64,000 nt of DNA from an uncultured Treponema sp. (GTDB taxonomy: Bacteria; Spirochaetota; Spirochaetia; Treponematales; Treponemataceae): assembly GCF_946187725.1 (NCBI RefSeq), contig NZ_CAMHSK010000011.1, positions 1-64,000 of the forward strand, in the 5' to 3' direction. How positions within the stretch are numbered: position 1 is the first letter of the stretch; the number at the start of each line of letters is the position of its first letter. Below the pieces are notes generated by a model. It ran no database searches. It was not told the DNA's origin and saw nothing but the letters and a program-made list of their open reading frames with translations. Positions 1-7,326 of the stretch are shown piece by piece. The position numbers and the translations under genes are program-made.

Positions 1-197
1 TTTTCAGGCAAAACCTTTGCAGTGAGCTGAATTTCGCCTTCAACTTCAACAGTGTTTTCGCCCGAAATTTCAACCGATTTTACGGCAACAGTTTCTTTTT
101 CATCGCCGGTGCTGTCAGCATCACAAGAAAACAGCAGGCCGCTCAGAATAAAAGACAATGATGCCAGTACGGCAAATGCCTTTCCAAACTTTTTCAT
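1..197 (-). CDS. Lipoprotein with Ig-like (Big_2-type) domain, 3' part missing
   Basis: The gene runs off the left edge, so only about 65 N-terminal residues are visible. It starts at ATG 197 behind an AAAAAAGGGG ribosome site. Residues 1-25 form a lipoprotein signal peptide ending in LLFSC, so the protein should be lipid-anchored after cleavage. After a short acidic linker, a stretch reading KSVEISGENTVEVEG resembles the start of a bacterial Ig-like group 2 domain, often found in surface proteins. It lies downstream of the pectate lyase lipoprotein on the same strand. Function beyond a surface lipoprotein cannot be assigned. Confidence 0.7.
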   Translation of the reverse strand, partial: MKKFGKAFAVLASLSFILSGLLFSCDADSTGDEKETVAVKSVEISGENTVEVEGEIQLTAKVLPE

Positions 198-230
198 ATG
201 AATCCCCTTTTTTAGATAGTTGGAAGCAAG

Positions 231-269
231 AAAGCGCTGATTAACATTTTCGCGATTAACCAGCACTTT
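231..269. other. Intergenic hairpin downstream of the pectate lyase gene
   Basis: Arms AAAGCGCTGATTAA and TTAACCAGCACTTT pair with one wobble and one bulge around an 11-base loop. It lies between the pectate lyase stop and the next minus-strand lipoprotein start. No T-run follows on either strand, so it may be a weak terminator or an mRNA-stabilising hairpin. Confidence 0.45.
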
Positions 270-277
270 CCTTCAAA

Positions 278-3109
278 TTATTCTCCGATTACGATTACAC
301 CGATTGCAGCTTTGTCACCTTTTGAAATTACATCATTTCCTGTCGCAGTAAATGATTGTTCAAAGGTCGTGACAGCAGTTGCTTTTGCAGCAAGTTTTAC
401 ATCTTTATCGTTCACTTTGAAACATTTCTGACTTCCGCTTGGCAGCGAGCCGATTACGGTAATTGTAGTTCCCGCAGCCGCTTTTACAGTAATTTGAGAA
501 GCAGATTCCATTTTCAAAGTCGGGTATTCTTTTCCATTATATTGAATCGTGAGTGCACCATTCTTTACATCCCCATTAACCTTGCATGAAGTCAATGTTA
601 CGCGCGAATCGCTTGAAACAGCCTTTCCGTCAGAAACAAGTGAAACGACAGCAGCGCCGGTCACAGGTGCAGGCTCTGGAGTTCCAGATTCATTTCCATT
701 TCCGTTACCTGATTCACCTTCGTTTCCATTATCTGATTCGCTTTTGCCCTCGCCACTTTCTTTTTCTTCTGTACCAGAACTTGTTCCGCTTCCCTGAATC
801 TTTGTCAGGCTTGTTTTATAAGCGACAACAATTTCCTTGAGTTCTGAAATCACATCGTCGTCCTTGTCGTCCTTTGCATTATTGAAAGTATAAGCAAAAT
901 CAGGCTCATGACGGCCGGCAAATTTCATTACATCAGCCTTTGCCTGAAGAGGATTTGAAGGAACACCAGAAAGACCAAGACCAGAAAGCCCCAGTTCAGT
1001 GTCGAAGTTAGAATAACTCGTACCGCCAGCCTTAGTCACAACAGAAGCAGGAACGGTCTCAGAGCGTGAATCGACTTCATAAGCGTCAATGTCATCGAGG
1101 GCAACACCTGTCGAATAAGTTGTTGTCCATGCAGTTGGAGCGTAAACCTTAATCGACTTGATGTTGATTGAGCCTTCTTTTCCTGCAACGATTGCAAGTG
1201 ATGTAGATGAATCAGAGCTTACATCAAAGGTGTATGCTGGATAGTTCGCATCAGTAACAGACTGGCTCACACTGCCGACTTTAACTGTTGCAGAAGAAAC
1301 ATTTTTTGAAGCCGATTTTGCAGTAATCACAACCTTGCTTGCATTTGAAGGAACCTTGAGCGTAAATCCTGTTTTTTCATTTGCGAACTGATAATAAGGC
1401 TTTGTTGAATCACTTGCGCCTTTATCAGAGGCATCATTTTTCGAGATGAATGAAGGAAGCTCTTCACCATAAGTCCATGAATAAAGAAGCCAGCCATCTT
1501 CGGTTTCAGTTCCAATCGTCTCGCTTGCAGTGCCAGAGCCGCCAAGAGCAGTCTTTGTTGCCTCGCCAGAAGCATTGTTTCCGTAGCGGTATTTATTTGT
1601 AACAAAATGAACAGTATTAGCCGTGTTGTAGCCGATGAAGTTATTCCATGCCTTGATTATGCCGCCGTCTTCTCCAGAGAAAGTTCCGGCTCCAGTAGCG
1701 TCAGTTCCCTGTTTGCTTGACATCATCGGGTCATTTGCATCACGGAAGAAATTTCCTTCAACAAGGGCAGATGCTCCGGTCGTAATGCCGACTCCATATT
1801 TTGCATTTCCGTCGTAGTAATTGTTGTAAACATGAACGGCACTTGCATTTCTGATGCGCGGATGTCGTGAATCAGAATGGTCATACCAGTTATGGTGATA
1901 AGAAAGATAGTTTGAACCGCCAGATGCATGCTCAGAAGCGTCCAGAAGATTACATTTTCCTGAATCCCAGAAATGATTGTATGAAAGAGTGCTGTAAGTA
2001 GATTTTTTCAAGTCCAGAGAACCGTCACCTTTCGCCTGGTCAGCATCACTGCCTTTTCCGCCATATGAAATATCGTTGTTATGAATCCAGAGATAAGAAT
2101 TGTTCGTATCGATTGAAACGCCGTCATCCATGAAGTTGTAGATTCCGAGGTTAGAAACTTCAACATATTTTGCCTCACGGATAAGGAATCCGAATCCAGA
2201 AATTGCCGCATCATGACCGACACCCTCAATCGTAATGCCGCTTGCAGTCGTGCTCTTAATCTGAAGACCTTCAGCACTTGAACCGAGTGAATCCATCTGG
2301 TCTTTTGAAATCGTTCCGACAATTCGGATATCAAGAGGAACAGAAAGATTTTTAAGGGAAGTCTCGCTCAAAATATCCTGCAAACCAGTGTATGTCGCAG
2401 CCTTTTTGCCACTTGATGAATAAGAAACAGTTTTTGCAGTATCGCCAGTCACATAAATAACGATTGCACCGTCTTTAAGCGTTCCGTCAGCCTTGTAAGC
2501 ACCCGGTGTGTCAGAGCTTGTAAAAGCAAAACCTGAACGGTCATGATCAACGACCTTCATTGTTGCACTTGAATATGCCGAAGTTGTGCCGCCAGAAACA
2601 GCCGCAACCTTGATTGTATGCTCACCAGCAGCAAGACCAAGTGCATCAGCGCGGACAACCTTTGAAAGAGTCTTTTTAGTCCAGCTTACCTGAAGGCTTT
2701 CACTCTCTGACTGCTCGTAATAAACATATTCGTTATAATATCTGATAAGGGATTCATCGATTTCTTTATCATCACAGAGGACTTTATACGAAGCACCGTC
2801 AACCTGCTCAAAAATAACATATGCACTATTGAGCCAACCTTCACCCTTTACGATGTTGACAGACGCATTTGACACATCTGCCTCCGAAGGCTCATCAAGC
2901 TTTGCTTCGTTTTCATTATCATCGCCTTTTGCAGGATTATTGTTATTGTCTTCTTTTCCCTGCTCTTTTTCCTTTTCCTGATTCTGATTTTCAGGAGCCG
3001 CAGGCTTGCTTATGTCATTAGAAGAACTGTCCGAATCAGTCGAACAAGACGCAAACACGAATGTCGCAAGGACACCCGCCATAAAGATTTTTTTCAACAG
3101 GCTTTTCAA
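278..3109 (-). CDS. Secreted pectate lyase lipoprotein (PL1-like)
   Basis: A 943-residue protein predicted to cut de-esterified pectin by beta-elimination at the cell surface. The start is TTG at 3109, eight bases after an AGGGGG ribosome site. Residues 1-22 form a lipoprotein signal (FVFASC). An Asn/Glu-rich linker and a fibronectin-like stretch precede a parallel beta-helix at about residues 250-470. That domain carries polysaccharide lyase 1 signatures: ITIEGVGHDAAISGFGF, YLWIHNNDIS, and HHNWYDHSDSRHPRIR, whose RHPRxR contains the family's catalytic arginine. A carbohydrate-binding-like region follows, then an acidic Gly/Ser/Glu/Asn linker and a short C-terminal domain. Family PL1 is well supported. 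The substrate is inferred. Confidence 0.88.
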   Translation of the reverse strand: MKSLLKKIFMAGVLATFVFASCSTDSDSSSNDISKPAAPENQNQEKEKEQGKEDNNNNPAKGDDNENEAKLDEPSEADVSNASVNIVKGEGWLNSAYVIFEQVDGASYKVLCDDKEIDESLIRYYNEYVYYEQSESESLQVSWTKKTLSKVVRADALGLAAGEHTIKVAAVSGGTTSAYSSATMKVVDHDRSGFAFTSSDTPGAYKADGTLKDGAIVIYVTGDTAKTVSYSSSGKKAATYTGLQDILSETSLKNLSVPLDIRIVGTISKDQMDSLGSSAEGLQIKSTTASGITIEGVGHDAAISGFGFLIREAKYVEVSNLGIYNFMDDGVSIDTNNSYLWIHNNDISYGGKGSDADQAKGDGSLDLKKSTYSTLSYNHFWDSGKCNLLDASEHASGGSNYLSYHHNWYDHSDSRHPRIRNASAVHVYNNYYDGNAKYGVGITTGASALVEGNFFRDANDPMMSSKQGTDATGAGTFSGEDGGIIKAWNNFIGYNTANTVHFVTNKYRYGNNASGEATKTALGGSGTASETIGTETEDGWLLYSWTYGEELPSFISKNDASDKGASDSTKPYYQFANEKTGFTLKVPSNASKVVITAKSASKNVSSATVKVGSVSQSVTDANYPAYTFDVSSDSSTSLAIVAGKEGSINIKSIKVYAPTAWTTTYSTGVALDDIDAYEVDSRSETVPASVVTKAGGTSYSNFDTELGLSGLGLSGVPSNPLQAKADVMKFAGRHEPDFAYTFNNAKDDKDDDVISELKEIVVAYKTSLTKIQGSGTSSGTEEKESGEGKSESDNGNEGESGNGNGNESGTPEPAPVTGAAVVSLVSDGKAVSSDSRVTLTSCKVNGDVKNGALTIQYNGKEYPTLKMESASQITVKAAAGTTITVIGSLPSGSQKCFKVNDKDVKLAAKATAVTTFEQSFTATGNDVISKGDKAAIGVIVIGE

Positions 3110-3159
3110 AATTTCCCCCTTTTTGATATAGCGCGTTTTAATATGTCGTCATTGTAACA

Positions 3160-3205
3160 AGTTCGGAAAAGTACATTCATGGCACAATTTGCACTTTTCC
3201 GAACT
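3160..3205. repeat. Large inverted repeat between divergent pectate lyase and rel genes
   Basis: AGTTCGGAAAAGTAC (3160-3174) and GCACTTTTCCGAACT (3191-3205) pair over 15 positions with one wobble and a 16-base loop. There is no T-run on either side, so a terminator is unlikely. It lies upstream of both divergent genes and may be an operator or a cruciform-forming site. Confidence 0.6.
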
Positions 3206-3254
3206 ATTTTCAAAATATAGGATTTTATGCTATCTTTATGCTTGGGAGATTTTT

Positions 3255-5072
3255 ATGGGATTCGACATCACAACGAACAATACAGAGACTGACCCGCAGA
3301 TTTTGCTGTCTCAGTTTTTCAAGACTTTCGATAATTTTTCTGATGACGAAAAAGCGCGTTTCACCTCGGCATGGGATTTTCTTTGCAAAAAGACCGATGG
3401 CATCAAACGAAACTGCGGACTCCCCTACATTCTCCATCCAATGCGTGTTGCCGCAATCCTCGCCGAAGCACAAATGGACATTGACTGCCTCATTTCCGGC
3501 CTGCTCCACTCAATTTTTGAAGTTGACGGCATTTCCGAAGCAGAAGTCAAGGCACAGTTCGGAGACACGGTTTTCAAAATCGTAAAAGACACTTCCAAAA
3601 TCACGGGCATGAAAATCAATGCGACCACAATCGCACAGGCGGATTCAATCCGAAAAATGCTGTTTGCGATGATTGATGATGTCCGCGTCATTCTTGTCAA
3701 ACTCGCAGACCGTCTCGACCGAATGCGAAACCTCAAATCAATCGAAGAAAAAAAGCAAAGGCTCGTCTCATCCGAAGTCATAGACATCTGGGCACCGCTT
3801 GCCGACCGGCTTGGTATGCAGAGCGTCAAATCCGAACTTGAAGATTTGAGCCTCAAATACTCTAACCCCGATGTCTTCCAGCAGATTAAGGCAATTGTCG
3901 CACAAAAAAAAGACGAACGGGCCGCTTACCTCGAAAAAGCAGTCAACGCAATCTACAAGTCTTCCGAAAAGCTCGGAATCAAAGTCAGCATCTCAAGCCG
4001 CGCAAAGCATTTCTATTCAATCTACAAAAAAATGCAGAAAAGGAATGTTCCTGCATCCTCTCTCTATGATTTGCTCGCACTGCGCATAATCTGCCAGACA
4101 AACGCTGAATGTTACACATTGATTGGAATCGTTCACGGTCTATGGAAGCCAATGGACGGCCGTTTTAAAGATTACATTGCCATGCCAAAAGCAAACGGAT
4201 ATCAATCGCTGCACACCACGGTTGTTTGCGAAGGAAAGCCGCTTGAAATCCAAATCAGAACGAGCGAAATGCACAACATGGCAGAACACGGTGTCGCTTC
4301 GCACTGGCTCTACAAAAAGGGCATGAATCATGACAAAGTTGATGTCAATTCACTCGGAATCTTCAATCAGCTGCAGAATCTCAAAAACGAAGATTTGAGC
4401 AACGAGAATTTCTTTGCAGAGCTCAAGGGCGAACTTTTGGGCGATGAAATTTATGTCTTCACTCCAAAAGGCGATGTAATTCAGCTGCCACAGGGAAGCA
4501 ATGCAATCGACTTCGCATATCATGTTCACTCAGCAGTTGGCGAAAAAATCGTCGGTGCAAAAGCTGACGGAAAAATCATCCCGATTACAACCCCGCTCAA
4601 AAACACTCAGATTATCGAAATCATCACGAATCCGCAGGCTCACCCTACAGAAAATCAGCTCAAGGTCGTAAAAACAAGCAAGGCTCGTCAGCGAATCCAT
4701 TCATGGCTTCTGTCAAACGACCCGACCTTTGAAGACAAGGCAGCCGCAGAACAGCGTGCACGAGATTTGGACGCTCAAAACGAGAGAAGCCGTGCCATCC
4801 AGGAAGAAAAACGCAAAAAACGCTCCGCAAAAGGCACAAATCCCGACTACGCCGAAAAAAGCCTCTACACCGGTAAAATCACCGTCGAAAATACAAAAAA
4901 TGTCGTCTACACGCTGGCCGGATGCTGCAATCCTCAGCCCGGTGACCCAATCGTAGGCTACATGAACAAAAACAAAGGCCTCAAAGTCCACAAAGCGACC
5001 TGCATGACCTTCCAGCGCATTCCGAACATCGAAAACCGAATGATTGAAGTGACCTGGGAAAAAAAGATTTAA
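3255..5072 (+). CDS. rel: Rel-type (p)ppGpp synthetase with degenerate hydrolase domain
   Basis: Makes the stringent-response alarmone (p)ppGpp. I chose ATG 3255 (605 residues) because GGGAG precedes it; the track's earlier start lacks one. Order: HD domain (about 50-170), synthetase (about 230-380), TGS (about 395-460) and a C-terminal Cys-containing segment (GCCNPQPGDP). The family's terminal ACT domain is absent, so it is shorter than usual (about 740). The synthetase keeps RFKDYIAMPKANGYQSLHTT and EIQIRTSEMH, with the RxKD loop typical of bifunctional Rel enzymes. In the HD domain the usual HDxxED motif reads HSIFEV, and the Asn in the later ADRLxNM motif is Arg. Hydrolysis is therefore probably lost. 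A TTTCAA-N17-TATCTT promoter precedes it. Confidence 0.88.
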   Translation: MGFDITTNNTETDPQILLSQFFKTFDNFSDDEKARFTSAWDFLCKKTDGIKRNCGLPYILHPMRVAAILAEAQMDIDCLISGLLHSIFEVDGISEAEVKAQFGDTVFKIVKDTSKITGMKINATTIAQADSIRKMLFAMIDDVRVILVKLADRLDRMRNLKSIEEKKQRLVSSEVIDIWAPLADRLGMQSVKSELEDLSLKYSNPDVFQQIKAIVAQKKDERAAYLEKAVNAIYKSSEKLGIKVSISSRAKHFYSIYKKMQKRNVPASSLYDLLALRIICQTNAECYTLIGIVHGLWKPMDGRFKDYIAMPKANGYQSLHTTVVCEGKPLEIQIRTSEMHNMAEHGVASHWLYKKGMNHDKVDVNSLGIFNQLQNLKNEDLSNENFFAELKGELLGDEIYVFTPKGDVIQLPQGSNAIDFAYHVHSAVGEKIVGAKADGKIIPITTPLKNTQIIEIITNPQAHPTENQLKVVKTSKARQRIHSWLLSNDPTFEDKAAAEQRARDLDAQNERSRAIQEEKRKKRSAKGTNPDYAEKSLYTGKITVENTKNVVYTLAGCCNPQPGDPIVGYMNKNKGLKVHKATCMTFQRIPNIENRMIEVTWEKKI

Positions 5073-5088
5073 CAAACCACCGTCTCAT

Positions 5089-5143
5089 ACCCATTGACCA
5101 ACTAGGCAATTCCCGTTAATATAAACCTATCAAGGTACTAGGT
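5089..5143 (+). promoter_or_regulatory. nifB promoter with two Rrf2-type operators
   Basis: The promoter is TTGACC (5094-5099), 17 bases, TAATAT (5117-5122). Two dyads of the form ACCTA-N9-TAGGT are present. The first (5089-5107) reads ACCCA-N9-TAGGC and encloses the -35 box. The second (5125-5143) reads ACCTA-N9-TAGGT exactly and covers the expected start of transcription. The two are 36 bases apart. The same layout occurs at 21744 and 28304 and, with 40-base spacing, at 15162. Confidence 0.75.
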
Positions 5144-5165
5144 ATTATATTAAAAGGAAACAGTT

Positions 5166-6038
5166 ATGGCATTGGACGAACAGACAATCTACCGCGAGCA
5201 TCCGTGCTTCGGGCCGCACAAACACAATAAAGGGCGAATTCATCTGCCGGTCGCACCTGGCTGCAACATCGAATGCCGCTTCTGCGACAGAAAAATTAAT
5301 GAGAGCGAGAACAGGCCGGGCGTTACAAGCACCGTAATCAAACCCGAAGAAGCCTGTGAATATATCCGCCGCGCACTCGAACGATGCCCGGAGCTTACAG
5401 TAGTTGGAATCGCGGGACCGGGCGACACACTTGCCACAAATTACGCGCTTGAAACATTCCGGCTCGTCAAAAAAGAATTTCCTCAGCTTATCCGCTGTAT
5501 GAGCACCAACGGACTCTTGCTTTCAGAGCGTGCCGAAGAACTGATTGAAGTCGGAATTGACACGCTCACGGTTACAGTCAATGCCGTAGAACCAGAAATC
5601 GAAGCTCAGCTCAACAACAGAATTATTTATCACGGAAAGATTTACACAGGAGTTGAGGCAGCAGAAATTCTGATTCACAATCAGCTGGAAGGAATCAGAA
5701 AAGTCGCCGATTCAGGAATGCTGATTAAAGTGAACACAGTCCTCTGCCCCGGAATCAACGACAAACATATAGAAGAAATCGCCTACACCGTAAAAGATGC
5801 GGGCGCACACATTTACAACATCATTCCGCTGATTCCGCAGAACGAGCTAAAACACCTCGAAGCCCCGACATTCAAGCAGCTCGATGATGCCCGAAAAGCC
5901 GCTTACCCGTACATCAATATTTTCACCCACTGTGCGCATTGCCGAGCCGACGCAATCGGAGTGCCGGGCGAGTACGACATCGGAAGCGAAATCTACATGG
6001 GGCGTGTGAACACGAAGGAGACCTTCAGCCACGGGTGA
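5166..6038 (+). CDS. nifB: NifB-like radical SAM cofactor-synthesis protein
   Basis: A 290-residue radical SAM enzyme of the NifB family, which builds the Fe8S9C core (NifB-co) of nitrogenase-type cofactors using S-adenosylmethionine. The CxxxCxxC motif is at residues 33-40 (CNIECRFC). The family's accessory cysteines are present near the N terminus (HPCFG) and in the C-terminal HCAHCRADAIG motif. It lacks the NifX-like domain fused to many NifB proteins; a separate NifX-like gene lies at 15237. Its promoter carries the same paired operators as the nitrogenase-like operon 10 kb away, so I infer it serves the D/K proteins there. AAAGG precedes the ATG. Confidence 0.9.
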   Translation: MALDEQTIYREHPCFGPHKHNKGRIHLPVAPGCNIECRFCDRKINESENRPGVTSTVIKPEEACEYIRRALERCPELTVVGIAGPGDTLATNYALETFRLVKKEFPQLIRCMSTNGLLLSERAEELIEVGIDTLTVTVNAVEPEIEAQLNNRIIYHGKIYTGVEAAEILIHNQLEGIRKVADSGMLIKVNTVLCPGINDKHIEEIAYTVKDAGAHIYNIIPLIPQNELKHLEAPTFKQLDDARKAAYPYINIFTHCAHCRADAIGVPGEYDIGSEIYMGRVNTKETFSHG

Positions 6039-6093
6039 TTTTCAGCATACGCGCAGCAATGGACATTGCCGGTCAGACATTATATGATAAATC

Positions 6094-7125
6094 ATGCTGT
6101 CATTTGAAAGTGATTATATCGAAGGTGCACACCCGCTGATTTTGGATGCACTCATTAAAAGTAATATGGAACAACTTTCCGGTTATGGTGCAGACAAATA
6201 CACAGAATCGGCAAAGAAAAAACTCGCCGACCTTTGCGGATTGCCGGACTGTCAGATTCAGTTTTTGACTGGAGGAACGCAGACCAATCAGATTGTAATT
6301 GATACTATGCTCCGCCAGTTTGAGGGAGTTGTTGCCGCACAAACGGGTCATGTGAGCGTTCATGAAGCCGGCGCAATTGAATACACTGGCAGAAAAGTCC
6401 TTACGCTGCCATCACATGACGGAAAGATGAAGGCAGACGAACTAGCTTCTTTCATTTCTGATTTTTATGCTGACGGCAACTGCGAGCATATGGTTTTTCC
6501 AGGAATGGTTTACATCTCGCATCCAACTGAATACGGAACGCTTTACTCATTGAAAGAACTTGAAGAACTGAGCGCCGTATGCCAGAAAAACAAGATTCCG
6601 CTTTTTATGGACGGTGCACGACTGGCCTATGCCCTTGCAAGTCACAGCACGGATGTAACTTTAAAAGATATCGCCAGACTTTGTGATGTCTTTTATGTTG
6701 GCGGAACTAAAGCAGGTGCTCTATGCGGTGAAGCAGTCGTTTTTACGCGAAACAATATGCCACTTCATTTCGAGCATCTTGTAAAAAAACATGGCGCACT
6801 TTTGGCAAAAGGCCGACTTCTGGGAATTCAATTCGATACGCTATTCACAGATGATTTGTACCTCAAACTTGGAAAAAATGCCATCGACCGTGCCGAAGAG
6901 CTAAAATCGCTGTTTAAAGAAAAAGGATTCCACTTTTACCTGGATTCGCCCACAAACCAGCAATTCATAATCCTCGAAAACGCACAGATTGAAACCCTCA
7001 AAGCAAAAGTCAAGTTCAGTTTCTGGGAAAAATACGATGACACCCACTCAGTAGTACGCTTTGCAACCAGCTGGGCAACCACAACAGAAAAAATCGCAAT
7101 GCTGCGAGAGATTCTTTCGGAATAA
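6094..7125 (+). CDS. Low-specificity threonine aldolase family enzyme (PLP)
   Basis: A 343-residue fold-type I PLP enzyme of the beta-eliminating lyase/threonine aldolase family, which splits L-threonine or allo-threonine to glycine and acetaldehyde. The conserved GGTQTNQ (cofactor phosphate region), HEAGAIE, DGARLAYAL (Asp-Gly-Ala-Arg) and YVGGTKAG (Schiff-base lysine) are visible. Length is typical of the family. No clear ribosome site precedes the ATG, and a -10-like TATGAT lies only five bases upstream, so a leaderless start is possible. It ends just before the bidirectional terminator shared with the tracrRNA. Confidence 0.87.
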   Translation: MLSFESDYIEGAHPLILDALIKSNMEQLSGYGADKYTESAKKKLADLCGLPDCQIQFLTGGTQTNQIVIDTMLRQFEGVVAAQTGHVSVHEAGAIEYTGRKVLTLPSHDGKMKADELASFISDFYADGNCEHMVFPGMVYISHPTEYGTLYSLKELEELSAVCQKNKIPLFMDGARLAYALASHSTDVTLKDIARLCDVFYVGGTKAGALCGEAVVFTRNNMPLHFEHLVKKHGALLAKGRLLGIQFDTLFTDDLYLKLGKNAIDRAEELKSLFKEKGFHFYLDSPTNQQFIILENAQIETLKAKVKFSFWEKYDDTHSVVRFATSWATTTEKIAMLREILSE

Positions 7126-7129
7126 AAAA

Positions 7130-7251
7130 CAAAAAGAGAGCCGTAGCTCCCTTTTTTCATTTGTTCTGTTTATATTCAAAAAGAATATAAAAGCATTTTG
7201 CGGAGTCAAAAGACTCCTTGTTAGCAGGTTGACCGGATAAATTAATCAGTA
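7130..7251 (-). ncRNA. tracrRNA of the type II-C CRISPR system
   Basis: On the minus strand a near-copy of the repeat complement (CTGATTAATTTATCCGGTCA, then ACCTGCTAAC) forms the anti-repeat at the 5' end. It differs from the perfect complement by one substitution, an extra T and a diverged 5' end. After it come a stem GGAGTC-TTTT-GACTCC, a stem TTTATATTC-TTTTT-GAATATAAA and the terminator GGGAGC-TAC-GGCTCTC with a T-run. A consensus promoter lies just upstream, so the start should be near 7250 and the RNA about 120 nt. It pairs with crRNA made from the minus strand of the array and is required for Cas9 loading. Confidence 0.88.
7131..7157. terminator. Bidirectional terminator (threonine aldolase / tracrRNA)
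   Basis: GAGAGCCGTAGCTCCC forms a six-pair stem with a three-base loop. It is flanked by a T-run on the plus strand (7152-7157) and an A-run on the other side, giving T-runs in both directions. It should end the aldolase mRNA on plus and the tracrRNA on minus. Confidence 0.8.
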
Positions 7252-7256
7252 ATTTC

Positions 7257-7285
7257 ATAATATTGCATCAAACTTTTTATGTCAA
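7257..7285 (-). promoter_or_regulatory. tracrRNA promoter
   Basis: Read on the minus strand, TTGACA (7280-7285) is followed after 17 bases by TATTAT (7257-7262). This near-consensus sigma-70 promoter places the start at the anti-repeat. It lies next to the oppositely directed cas9 promoter. Confidence 0.8.
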
Positions 7286-7291
7286 ATTATT

Positions 7292-7320
7292 TTTACATAT
7301 TCTCTTAATCATGATACAAT
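7292..7320 (+). promoter_or_regulatory. cas9 promoter, probably giving a leaderless mRNA
   Basis: TTTACA (7292-7297), 17 bases, TACAAT (7315-7320), then six T and the ATG at 7327. The expected start of transcription coincides with the A of the ATG. No ribosome site is present, which fits leaderless translation. Confidence 0.65.
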
Positions 7321-7326
7321 TTTTTT

